Shown here piece after piece: positions 1 to 8,647 of a DNA stretch of 64,000 bases. Position numbers and translations under genes: made by a program. Every line of letters starts with the position of its first letter. Within the stretch, counting starts at the first letter, position 1. The stretch comes from Burkholderiaceae bacterium (GTDB lineage: Bacteria; Pseudomonadota; Gammaproteobacteria; Burkholderiales; Burkholderiaceae_A), in contig JAGYIP010000008.1 of NCBI GenBank assembly GCA_018402635.1, positions 470,829 to 534,828 on the forward strand, given 5' to 3'. The notes beneath the pieces were generated by a model. The model did no database searches. It saw only the letters and a list, made by a program, of their open reading frames with translations, and was not told the origin of the DNA.

Positions 1-1
1 G

Positions 2-505
2 GCCGATATGGCTGGTGCAAAGCCGCATCCTTTCCCAGGCTTTACTTTTAGTGTCTGTCAGCTGCGGCCCTACTCAAGAGGCTCGGTTCATGCCGTCGCC
101 CCGGATGCGCGGCAGCGTCCTAGCATGAAGGCTAACTACTTAACGCATCCCATCGATCGTCAATGCGCCATTGCCTCGGTGAGGTACGCGCGGCAGTTAT
201 CGCAGACTCAGCCCATGGCCAATTACACGCAAGAGGAGCTTAAGCCAGGAATTCAGAGGGCCTCGGACGATGACATTCTCGAGTTCTGCCGCGAAAGCGG
301 CGCAACTATTTTTCACCCCTCGGGCACCTGCAAAATGGGCCAGGATGAGATGGCTGTGGTGGATCCAGAGTTAAAGGTTCGAGGACTTGAAGGTCTGCGG
401 GTGGTGGACTGCTCGGTGATGCCAACTCTGGTCTCGGGAAACACCAATGCGGCCGCCATGATGATGGGTGAGAAGGCGGCCGACCTTATTCGGCAAGCCG
501 CTTAG
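2..505 (+). CDS. GMC-family FAD-dependent oxidoreductase, C-terminal part (5' end outside window)
   Basis: The reading frame is open from the window edge, so only the last ~168 residues are seen. They match the C-terminal substrate/FAD domain of glucose-methanol-choline oxidoreductases (choline dehydrogenase or alcohol dehydrogenase type). The block FSVCQLRPYSRGSV is the usual strand before the active site, HPSGTCKMG carries the conserved active-site histidine, and the end (VVDCSVMPTLVSGNTN then AAAMMMGEKAADLI) carries the second conserved Asn/His position and the FAD-contact helix. Family proteins are about 530-550 residues. The substrate cannot be told from this fragment. It is convergent with the acyl-CoA ligase operon. 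Confidence 0.85.
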   Translation, partial: ADMAGAKPHPFPGFTFSVCQLRPYSRGSVHAVAPDARQRPSMKANYLTHPIDRQCAIASVRYARQLSQTQPMANYTQEELKPGIQRASDDDILEFCRESGATIFHPSGTCKMGQDEMAVVDPELKVRGLEGLRVVDCSVMPTLVSGNTNAAAMMMGEKAADLIRQAA

Positions 506-513
506 CTATTGAA

Positions 514-574
514 GTAAGCATCCGGGTCCAGACCGAATGCTTACCTCTTGAATGCCTGGTCAGCCTGGGCATTC
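514..574. terminator. Two consecutive hairpins between convergent genes
   Basis: Two perfect inverted repeats lie in the gap between convergent genes: GTAAGCAT (514-521) with ATGCTTAC (537-544), and GAATGCC (550-556) with GGCATTC (568-574). Neither is followed by a strong T run, so they could be weak bidirectional terminators or mRNA 3'-end stabilisers. The assignment rests on position and pairing only. Confidence 0.4.
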
Positions 575-644
575 GGCTGAGGTCTTCTTCAATCCAGTGC
601 TGCTAGCAGGGCTTTTAAACGACCAAGCCCATTAACCAACCCAA

Positions 645-2232
645 TTACCCAAGAAAACTGTCGACCAGTTTAAGCCGCTGAACCTTACCCGACGGCCCAC
701 GCGGCAGGTCGGCCACAAGCCGAATTTGTGAAGGTGTTTTAAAAGGACCAAGCTGAGTCTTCACCCAGTCAATGAGCTCCTCGGCCTGGGCGGTCTGGCC
801 TTCTTTTAAAATGACGCAGGCTGCAATGTCTTGTCCGTAATGCTTGTGCGGAATACCCACCGCCGCGGCATCAAGCACACTGGGATGCTGCAGCAAGATC
901 TCATCAATTTCCCGCGGGGCAATGTTCTCGCCGCCTTTAATAATGAGCTCCTTAATACGGCCGGTGATGAAGAAGAAACCATCGGCATCCATCTGGCCCA
1001 AGTCGCCGGTGCGCAGCCAGCCGTCCGGAAAGAAGGCTGCAGCCGTTCCCTCCTCGTTCTTGAAGTAGCCCATGGTGACATTGGGGCCGCGAATAATGAC
1101 CTCTCCGGTCTGCCCGCTGGGAAGCTCACCTCCGTGCTCGTCTGCAATAAAGGCTTCGCAGCCGGAGGGCCGGCCCACCGAGCCAATTTTTCGCCTTGCA
1201 GGGTCAAGGGGGTTTGAGAAGCTTGGTGCCACGGTCTCGGTAAGACCCATGGTCTCAATGACACCAATTCCAAACATCTCCTCAAAGGCCTTGTGGTGCT
1301 CGGGTGGCAAGGGGGCAGAGGCTGATCGACAGAACTTTAACTGCACCTGCCTGCTCTCCTTTGTGGGCCCCTGGTCAATAAGGTAACTAATGATGGTGGG
1401 CACCACGTTCATCCAGCTGCAGTCAAACTCTTTAACCTGGGCCCAGAACTGCGTGGCCGAAAACTTTGGCGGCATGGCCAGGCTTCCCGCGTGCCACAGG
1501 GTTGCCATCATGGTGACCCCGAAGGCATTGATGTGATAGAGCGGCAGCACCGCGTAGACCCGGTCAGCTTGGGTGAGCTGATGCTCAGCCGAAATGGATG
1601 CCGCATTGCTTAATAAATTACCGTGAGTCAGCATGACCCCCTTGGGCCTGCCAGTGGTGCCACTGGTGTACATCAGCAGGGCAAGCTCCTTGGGATGCGG
1701 ACCCATGGTCAGGCTCTTGCCCGCTTTTTCAATAATGGGCATTGCCAGCTGGTGAGGGTCCATCACCAAAAGGGCCATGGCGGGCCTGTCCTTCAAAAGG
1801 GCACGCGCGCGCGCCTGCCATTCCTGCGAAACAATGAAGGCATGCGCCTCGGAATGCTCGATGATGTAGCGCATCTGGTCTTCGGTGCACAGAAGGTTCA
1901 CCGGATTCACCGAGTAATCGTTTGCCATACAGCCAAGCAGGCTTGCCAGGGTTCCAATGCCATTGGGCATAAGTAAGGCAATGTGCATACCCGGGCTTAG
2001 ACCCGCCTTTTGAAGAACATTCTTTAGCTCAAGCTCAAACTGCTCTAAGCCTTGAAAGCTAAGTTCCACCCGGGTCTCGGTATCAATGCCATAGACCTGC
2101 TCGCCGTGCGCCTTGGCCTGCTGGGCCACCAGTTCACCAACCCGCGATGGGTCCTGAAAAGCGAAGGGGGCTAGGGTGAACGAAGGGCATTGAAGCACTG
2201 GCGGGGTCGTTGGAATAACGGGCCTCTGCCAT
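645..2232 (-). CDS. AMP-forming acyl-CoA ligase, SauT (sulfoacetate-CoA ligase) candidate; frameshifted near its 5' end
   Basis: This is an ANL-superfamily ligase that activates a carboxylate through an acyl-adenylate to its CoA thioester. Motifs in order: P-loop YTSGTTGRPKGVMLTHGN, ETMGLTE, GWLRTGDLG, the hinge region GRIKELIIKGGENI, and the terminal catalytic lysine in PSGKVQR. The best start is the ATG at 2232, directly after the soeC stop codon and behind AAAGGA. That frame joins the main frame only if one base is dropped from the G5 run at 2166-2170, giving ~528 residues. It is the last gene of the iclR-pta-soeABC operon. That context and the SauS-like gene at 27.5 kb suggest sulfoacetate (SauT of Cupriavidus necator is an AMP-forming ligase), but other short acids are possible. 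Confidence 0.72.
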
Positions 2233-3177
2233 CTAAGAAATCCTTTGGTAATACAGGTTCTGCGGATGATTGGCCTGTGCAAAGAAAAGCCAGCGCTCGG
2301 CAACCATGCCCAGTAGGTGAACGAGCGCAATAAAGCCTGCAGTAAGGGGCGTTAAAGGAAGTACAAAGAGCATGACCATCGGAAGCACAAAGGCAAGCAT
2401 GAGAACTGTGGGTCGCAACTGACGCATCAGGCCCAAGGAGACCCCATGAAAAAACTCACGTGTATTGAAACTTCCACCCATGATGCCCATGCTGACCTGC
2501 CGAACATTGCCGGGAATACCAGTGGCCGAACGCAGGGTCGACTTCGGTCGCAGGCCCGCATTGCGTTTAAAAATAAGTGCCTTGACTGCAAGACTGATTA
2601 GCAGCAGCAGACCAATAAGAGGCTTTGAAACAAGAAGGCCTTCAACAGGAAGAAGGGTGCGGCTTAGCCCAAAGAAAAGGGCTCCACCCGTTAGTCCAAA
2701 AAGAATGAAGGCCGCGGGTGTCCATGGGGTTGACCACTCCTGCAGAAACTTAAGGCAGCCGTAAATCATGGCCGTACAGATCCACATGGCAAGGCAGGCG
2801 ACAAGGGCTAGGGGTGCAACCACCTTCCAAAGAGAGCCAAAGATTTCGGGCAGCCCCAGAACCCCCTGAAGTCCATGAACAAAGGTAAAGCCAAGCACCA
2901 CTGGCATCACAATAATTTCTCTCGAGAGCCAAGAGGTTCGCCATTGGGAGGCCGAGCGCCAGGCGCGCGAGGGGCGGCCTAGGTGAAAGAAGGCGCTAAT
3001 AAGACCCGCAAATAAAAGACCGAAGGCAAGCATGGAAGGCCCGAGAAATGCCAGGCTATCGGTGGCGGGGGCCTGGCTAGAAAAGCTTCCCCATTGCTCA
3101 AGAATAAGCATGACAAGCAGGCCTTGTCCCAGGCCTGCAAGCACAGTAAAAATAACCATAGACCACGGAGGACGCAT
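2233..3177 (-). CDS. soeC: Membrane anchor subunit of sulfite dehydrogenase (SoeC; DmsC/NrfD-like)
   Basis: A 314-residue polytopic protein with about eight hydrophobic segments and the DmsC-family signature FFHLGRPSRAW followed by RTSWLSREI near residues 60-90. In the DMSO-reductase family this subunit anchors the iron-sulfur and molybdenum subunits to the inner membrane and passes electrons to or from quinone. It lies four bases after soeB and its stop codon abuts the ATG of the ligase. In the sulfonate context the best fit is SoeC of the SoeABC sulfite-oxidising enzyme. A polysulfide or DMSO reductase anchor is the alternative and cannot be excluded from sequence alone. Confidence 0.75.
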   Translation of the reverse strand: MRPPWSMVIFTVLAGLGQGLLVMLILEQWGSFSSQAPATDSLAFLGPSMLAFGLLFAGLISAFFHLGRPSRAWRSASQWRTSWLSREIIVMPVVLGFTFVHGLQGVLGLPEIFGSLWKVVAPLALVACLAMWICTAMIYGCLKFLQEWSTPWTPAAFILFGLTGGALFFGLSRTLLPVEGLLVSKPLIGLLLLISLAVKALIFKRNAGLRPKSTLRSATGIPGNVRQVSMGIMGGSFNTREFFHGVSLGLMRQLRPTVLMLAFVLPMVMLFVLPLTPLTAGFIALVHLLGMVAERWLFFAQANHPQNLYYQRIS

Positions 3178-3180
3178 CGC

Positions 3181-3840
3181 CTAGACCTCCTCTTTCTCGT
3201 TGGCCGTTGCTGTCATCGAGGCAAGCCAGCTCTGGTGGGGAAGGTATTGGTTGGCAGGCTGCGTCTGCCATTCGGGCATCAGTGCATAGCCCGCACGCTC
3301 GGCAATGGCTATGGACACCTCAGAGTCGGGATCGTGGACATCGCCAAACAGACGCGCACTGGTTGGGCAGGCCATGACGCAGACAGGTTTGCGCTGGTCC
3401 TCAGGAAGGTTTTCGTTGTAGATGCGGTCGACGCAGAGCGTGCACTTGGTCATCACCTTACGTTCTTCATCAAGCTCACGCGCACCATAAGGGCAGGCCC
3501 ATGCGCAATAACTGCAGCCAATGCACTTGTCGTAATCAACAAGAACAATGCCATCTTCTTCGCGTTTGTAGGACGCACCCGTAGGGCAGACTGGCACGCA
3601 GGGAGGGTCCTCGCAGTGCAGGCAGCTTTTGGGAAAGTGCACGGTCATCGCATCGGGAAAACTGCCCGACTCGTAGGTCTGAACACGGTTAAAGAAGGTC
3701 CCCGATGGGTCTTCGTCGTAGGGGTTCTGGTCTGACAATGGACCCGCCGAATAGCTGTTGTTCCACTGCTTGCAGTTGGTGACGCAGGCCTGACAGCCCA
3801 CGCAGACATTGAGGTCAATAACAAGTGCAAGTTGAGTCAT
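3181..3840 (-). CDS. soeB: Four-cluster ferredoxin subunit of sulfite dehydrogenase (SoeB)
   Basis: A 219-residue electron-transfer subunit. Four cysteine groups for [4Fe-4S] clusters are visible: C13-x2-C-x2-C-x3-C (CVGCQACVTNC), CLHCEDPPCVPVC, CIGCSYCAWAC, and CTLC with a later CVMAC. This is the DmsB/PhsB/SoeB arrangement. It would carry electrons from the molybdenum subunit to the membrane anchor. No signal peptide is present, which agrees with a cytoplasmic enzyme. The start ATG (3840) overlaps the soeA stop as ATGA, so translation is probably coupled. Confidence 0.8.
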   Translation of the reverse strand: MTQLALVIDLNVCVGCQACVTNCKQWNNSYSAGPLSDQNPYDEDPSGTFFNRVQTYESGSFPDAMTVHFPKSCLHCEDPPCVPVCPTGASYKREEDGIVLVDYDKCIGCSYCAWACPYGARELDEERKVMTKCTLCVDRIYNENLPEDQRKPVCVMACPTSARLFGDVHDPDSEVSIAIAERAGYALMPEWQTQPANQYLPHQSWLASMTATANEKEEV

Positions 3841-6722
3841 ACCTTGTGCTCCTTACGACGGCCTAGCATGCCAGGGGGTGCGGAAATGGATTTGAACTGA
3901 GGAAAAGATTGCTTGGGTTCGTGCTTGTCGGCCGGATAGATACGCACGCGAACGTCGTACCAGCCTGCCTGCCCAGTAACCGGGTCTGAGTTGCTAATGG
4001 TTGCGGCGCCAGGCTCCGGTCCAAGAGGAAGCTCTTCGGAGATGAGGTGGTTGAGAAGAAAGCCCTTCTGCGACTCATTGGCCTTCTCGCCAAGACCCCA
4101 GGCACCCTTTGATTTCCCAATGGCATTCCAGGTCCAGACCGTTCCCGGCTCCACAGCCTCTGACAGCCTTGCCTGGGCGCGAACTTTACCCCATGGGCTT
4201 TCGACCCAGATCCACTGGTCGTCTGCAATACCGGCAGCCGCCGCAGTGCCCGCATTTACGAAGAGAAAGTTGTGGGAATGAATCTGTCGAAGCCAGGCGT
4301 TCTGAGAATCCCAAGAGTGGTACATGGCCATGGGCCTTTGGGTAACTGCCGAGAGCGGATAGTCTTTCGACGAGACAAGAGCATGCTCAAGGGGCTCGCT
4401 CCAAAAAGGCAAGGGGCTAAAGTGGCGTTCAATACGCGCACGCAGGTGCTGGGGTGGCTGACGCCCTTTTCGTAAACCCTGGGCGGCCTGCCGAAAGCCC
4501 AACAAAAGCTCCGAGTAAAGATGAATCATGACCGGGGCATCCAGCTTGCGCAGTCCGTTGTCTTTCGCAAAGCCAAGGTAGCCCGCATTCCAGTTGCGCA
4601 TAAACCGATGGCCTTCGGGCATCTCGTAATGAAAGACGCAGTTGTTTGCCTTGTAGGCTTCCCACTGTTTAGGGTTGGGTTCGCCCTTTAACGAGGCCTT
4701 GCCATCTTTGCCCCGCCAGCCCGCAAGAAAGCCAATGCCACTGCCCGGGGCTGTCTCGAAGTTCACAATAAAGTCTTCGTAGCCCGAGAATTTAGGGCTG
4801 CCGTCCTGCCTGGTGAAGGCGGGGAATTTAAGCCGCGAGGCCAGTTCCACAAGCACCTCCTGAAAGGGCTTGCAGTCGCCAAGAGGCTCGACCACAGGAA
4901 CACGCACCGAGTCGCACGGCCCGTCGAACTCCGAGATCGGTCGATCAAGAAGACTCATGGCATCGTAGCGCTCAAGGTAGGTTGTATCGGGAAGCACCAG
5001 GTCGGCAAAGCCAGTCATCTCGCTATGAAAGGCATCACAGACCACGAGGAAAGGAATCTTGTAATTTCCATCGGGCGACTTGTCGTTCAGCATGTCGCGC
5101 ACCTGATCGGTGTTCATGGTGGAGTTCCAGGCCATGTTCGCCATAAAGATCATGAGCGTGTCGATGGGGTAGGGGTCGGCCTTCCATGCATTGGTAATGA
5201 CGTTGTGCATCAGGCCATGGGCAGACAAGGGATGCTCCCAAGAAAACCCCTTGTCGATTCGAATGGGCTCGCCCGATTCAGTTACACAAAGGTCTTCGGG
5301 GCAGGTGGGAAAGCCCAGCGGCGTGGTGGCAAGAGGCTCGCCTGGTTTAATTTGACTCTCGCCATTCGGTGGCCGAACCGAAGGAGGTATGGCACGAGGA
5401 AACGGTGCCTTGTGTAAAAAGCCGCCTGGCCGATCAATGGTGCCTAGAAGACTCATTAAGTTTGCCAAGGCTCGTACCGTTTGAAAACCATTGCTGTGAG
5501 CCGCAAGTCCACGCATGGCATGAAAGGCAACAGGCCGCCCAATCACCTTGTCGTACTGCTTACCAAAGGAGTCGGCCCAGGCAATAGGAAGTTCGAAGGA
5601 CTGGTTCATGGCCACCTCGGCCATTTCTCTAGCAAGCTTTTCAATGCGTGCCGCAGAGACACCGGTAATGGCCTGCGCCCATTCGGGCGTGCAGTCTGCA
5701 AGGCTTTCTTTAAGTAGCTCAAAGGCGGGCCGAACGTCAAGACCATTGACGGTAAAGCGTCCAGTCAGTGCAGGCCGTGCAGGCCGCTCGCGCATGCAGA
5801 CCGCCTTGTTTGCGTCTTGGTCCCAGACCATCTGGTCAAGCTGATCGTAGATGGGGGGCTTGTCGGCGACATCGGCACGAAGAAACTGGCCATGCTTTTC
5901 CGATCCCGGCGCGTCAATAACCAGCTGAGGACCATTGGTGAACTGCGCAACGAAATCGGTGTCGAAGGTCTCTGCATTGACAAGCACATGGCTAATTGCA
6001 AGCAGCAGCGCGCCATCGGTTCCAGGTCGAATGGGGATCCATTCATCGGCGATGGCGCTGTAGCCTGTGCGCACTGGGTTCACCGAAATAAACTTGCCGC
6101 CCTCACGCTTGAACTTCGAGATGGCCATTTTGAGCGGGTTGCTGTGATGGTCTTCTGCGGTGCCCATCATAATAAAGAGCTTGGCATTCTCAAGGTCGGG
6201 GCCGCCAAACTCCCAGAACGAACCACCAATGGAATAGATCATGCCTGCGGCCATGTTCACCGAGCAAAAGCCGCCATGGGCAGCGTAGTTCGGTGTGCCA
6301 AATTGGCGAGCAAAGAGACCGGTAAGGGCCTGCATCTGGTCGCGCCCAGTAAAGAGCGCAAATTTTTTCGGATCGGTCTGACGTATTGTTCCAAGCCGAT
6401 CGCTAAGCATGTCAAAGGCCTGCTCCCATGAGATGGGATCGAACTGGCCATCACCACGATCGGTGCCCGGTCGACGCAACAAGGGTTTGGTTAGGCGCGC
6501 CGGTGAGTACTGCTTCATCACGCCCGAGCCGCCCTTGGCGCAGATGACACCCTTGTTGAGGGGATGGTTGGGGTTACCCTCAATAAACTTCACCTCCCCG
6601 TCTTTGACATGCACATTAATGCCACAACGGCATGCGCACATGTAGCAGGTGGTGCTCTTAATTTCAGTGCCCTCTTGCAGGGCCTGGGTGGTGGCAATGG
6701 GATTAAACGAGACCTTGCTCAT
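3837..6722 (-). CDS. soeA: Molybdopterin catalytic subunit of membrane-bound sulfite dehydrogenase (SoeA)
   Basis: A 961-residue bis-MGD oxidoreductase of the DMSO-reductase family. The N-terminal [4Fe-4S] motif is C26-x2-C29-x3-C33-x27-C61 (CYMCACRCG ... VICAKGG). The molybdopterin and MopB C-terminal domains follow, the latter starting near residue 780 with the typical HSHNFLFVN block. There is no twin-arginine signal, so the subunit stays in the cytoplasm, as in SoeABC of Allochromatium and Ruegeria, where sulfite is oxidised to sulfate and electrons go to quinone. AAGGTG precedes the ATG. Its place among pta, an IclR regulator and sulfonate genes supports sulfite as substrate. Thiosulfate or polysulfide reductase catalytic subunits are the main alternative. 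Confidence 0.78.
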   Translation of the reverse strand: MSKVSFNPIATTQALQEGTEIKSTTCYMCACRCGINVHVKDGEVKFIEGNPNHPLNKGVICAKGGSGVMKQYSPARLTKPLLRRPGTDRGDGQFDPISWEQAFDMLSDRLGTIRQTDPKKFALFTGRDQMQALTGLFARQFGTPNYAAHGGFCSVNMAAGMIYSIGGSFWEFGGPDLENAKLFIMMGTAEDHHSNPLKMAISKFKREGGKFISVNPVRTGYSAIADEWIPIRPGTDGALLLAISHVLVNAETFDTDFVAQFTNGPQLVIDAPGSEKHGQFLRADVADKPPIYDQLDQMVWDQDANKAVCMRERPARPALTGRFTVNGLDVRPAFELLKESLADCTPEWAQAITGVSAARIEKLAREMAEVAMNQSFELPIAWADSFGKQYDKVIGRPVAFHAMRGLAAHSNGFQTVRALANLMSLLGTIDRPGGFLHKAPFPRAIPPSVRPPNGESQIKPGEPLATTPLGFPTCPEDLCVTESGEPIRIDKGFSWEHPLSAHGLMHNVITNAWKADPYPIDTLMIFMANMAWNSTMNTDQVRDMLNDKSPDGNYKIPFLVVCDAFHSEMTGFADLVLPDTTYLERYDAMSLLDRPISEFDGPCDSVRVPVVEPLGDCKPFQEVLVELASRLKFPAFTRQDGSPKFSGYEDFIVNFETAPGSGIGFLAGWRGKDGKASLKGEPNPKQWEAYKANNCVFHYEMPEGHRFMRNWNAGYLGFAKDNGLRKLDAPVMIHLYSELLLGFRQAAQGLRKGRQPPQHLRARIERHFSPLPFWSEPLEHALVSSKDYPLSAVTQRPMAMYHSWDSQNAWLRQIHSHNFLFVNAGTAAAAGIADDQWIWVESPWGKVRAQARLSEAVEPGTVWTWNAIGKSKGAWGLGEKANESQKGFLLNHLISEELPLGPEPGAATISNSDPVTGQAGWYDVRVRIYPADKHEPKQSFPQFKSISAPPGMLGRRKEHKV

Positions 6723-6746
6723 AGCGTGAACACCTTGTAGCAGTAA

Positions 6747-7696
6747 TTAAAAAATATCGGCCGTCTGAACCAAGGCGGCCGCCATGGCGCAGGAGGCCAG
6801 TCGACTGTAGGCAGAGTCGGAGCGACTGGTTAAGACAATGGGAACCTTCGCCCCAAGAATGACACCGGCGGCCTCCGCGCGCGCGGCATAGACCAGGCTT
6901 TTGAAAAGAATATTGCCGGCGTTGAGGTCGGGTGCCAGAAGAAGATCGACATCGCCACTAACCTGGCTTACATACCCCTTAATGTCTGCCGAGCGACGCG
7001 AAAGCGCAAGGTCAAGGCCCATGGGCCCCTCAACAACCGCATGGCCAAATGCACCGTTGGCAGCCATCTCACACAAGGCTTTGGCATCAAGGGTTGCCTT
7101 AATTTTTCGTTCACCGATTCCGTTGCCGAGATAATTGCGACCTTCGGACGTTTCACGCCGATCTGATGCATGGCCTCAATGGCATTGGTAAGAATGTCAA
7201 CCTTTTCGTTAAGACCGGGTTCAATGTTCACAACCGCATCTGCTACAAAAAGGGGCTTCTCAAACCCGGGTACATCGAACTTAAAAATATGACTGATCCG
7301 GCGTGAGGTTCGCAGACCCGCAGACGATTTCAGGCAGGCCGAGAGCAGCTCGTCGGTGTGAAGGCTTCCCTTCATGAGCGCGTTAATGCGAGGATGCACA
7401 CCTGCGCAGTCGGCAACAGCCTTTTGTGCCACTTCAATTGCGGACCCCTCCACGTTTTGGACCTCAAGTCCAAGGAGGCTAAGCCCAGACGATTGCGCCA
7501 GTGCCTGCATGTCCGTTTCGGGCCCGTAGATAACCACATGGGCAATGCCGTTGGAATGGCAGTCAATGGCAGCTTTTAGTGCATCAACCGACAAGGGGTG
7601 GACCACGCCAAGATTCAGTGAGTGACGCGCCTTACTCTTGTGAATAAGCGCGTCAAGAAAAGGGTAGTGAGTGGGCGCCTTGCTTGCCTGAATCAT
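6747..7696 (-). CDS. pta: Phosphate acetyl/butyryltransferase (Pta-type), frameshifted
   Basis: A PTA_PTB-domain enzyme of ~316 residues once the frame is repaired. It transfers acetyl between acetyl phosphate and CoA. The frame from 7696 is good to ATESVNEK, then breaks. Reading resumes as IKATLDAKALCEM and runs to the end through EGPMGLDLAL and LLAPDLNAGNILFKSL, both typical of the family. Adding one T to the T5 run at 7103-7107 restores it. The start overlaps the iclR stop by four bases, and soeA follows after 24 bases. In C2-sulfonate pathways Pta recovers acetyl-CoA from the acetyl phosphate made by Xsc. No xsc is recognisable in this window. Confidence 0.8.
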
Positions 7697-8637
7697 TGGC
7701 TAATTCCCTGGTTCTGAAGGGTTGCCGAAATAGCAGCGGCTGCCCATCGTAACCGGTCAATTTTCTTTAGCGCCTCATTCATACTCAGGCGTGCCATAGG
7801 CGCATGCACGGCAACGGCTGCAATGCACTGGCCGTTGTTATCAAGCACGGGTACAGAAAGGCAATTTAGGCCCGCCGCATACTCTTGCTGATCGATGCTG
7901 TAGCCTCGACGTGCGATGCGATCAAGCTCGGTCTGAAAGGCATTGGGGTCGGTAATGGTCTGGGGCGTGTAGGCCTGGTAGGGCAAAGCCTTAATAAGTG
8001 GGTCGCGAATGCTTGGGTTCATAAGCGCCAGAATCATCTTGCCACTGGCGCTGCAGTGGGCAGGTACTCGAGAGCCAGGCTTAAGGTCCATACGCAATGG
8101 CCAGTTGGCCTCGGCACGGTCAAGGTAGACAACTTCAATGCCATCAAGAATGGTCAGGTTGCAGGACTCATTGAAGTCTGAGACCAACCGCTTCAGTATG
8201 GAGTGTCGTTGCGCGCTTATATGACTGTGTCGAAGCGTGTCGATGGCCAGAGTATTTAACCGAGGCCCGGGCGCAAAGTGCCGCCCCCCGGGCATACGCT
8301 GAACAAACCGCATTTCTTCAAGGCCAAGCAAAAGCCTGTGCATGGTGGCCTTTGGCTCATCGAGCCGAACAACCAACTGGGCCAGGGTCTGGGGCTTTTC
8401 TGATTGAGCAATGGCCTCAAGCAGGGTTAAAAGACGAAGCGAGGGGCTGCCGATGTTGCTAAATGAATTTGCCATTGGCGCCACAGTGGGTGTTACCCGA
8501 AGCTCAGCAGTGAGCGCAGGCTTAGAGCCAGCCTTGACGACTGCTTTCGAGCGGGTTACGGCCCTAGCCTTTGGACTGGCCTTTAACTTGGCGCTTGACT
8601 CGGCGTTTAACTTAGCGTTTGACTGGTTTGCCCTCAT
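7693..8637 (-). CDS. IclR-family transcriptional regulator
   Basis: The protein has an N-terminal winged helix-turn-helix (LRLLTLLEAIAQ to TMHRLLLGLEEM, residues ~63-110) and a C-terminal IclR effector domain (YLDRAEANWPLR, HCSASGKMILALM, RGYSIDQQEYAAGLNCLSVP). The first ~54 residues are low-complexity and rich in Ala, Lys and Ser, partly from an imperfect 24-base tandem repeat at 8582-8624, so the true start may be the ATG at 8475. It heads the pta-soeABC-ligase operon and is divergent from sulP. SauR, the regulator of sulfoacetate genes in Cupriavidus, is to my memory of this type, so control of sulfonate or sulfite genes is a reasonable inference. Confidence 0.85.
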   Translation of the reverse strand: MRANQSNAKLNAESSAKLKASPKARAVTRSKAVVKAGSKPALTAELRVTPTVAPMANSFSNIGSPSLRLLTLLEAIAQSEKPQTLAQLVVRLDEPKATMHRLLLGLEEMRFVQRMPGGRHFAPGPRLNTLAIDTLRHSHISAQRHSILKRLVSDFNESCNLTILDGIEVVYLDRAEANWPLRMDLKPGSRVPAHCSASGKMILALMNPSIRDPLIKALPYQAYTPQTITDPNAFQTELDRIARRGYSIDQQEYAAGLNCLSVPVLDNNGQCIAAVAVHAPMARLSMNEALKKIDRLRWAAAAISATLQNQGISQ

Positions 8638-8647
8638 TCGATAAATT

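Noticed and set aside
8411..8644. Hydrophobic plus-strand frame antisense to iclR
   Set aside because: It is the complement of the repetitive Ala/Lys-rich iclR N-terminus, with no start signal.
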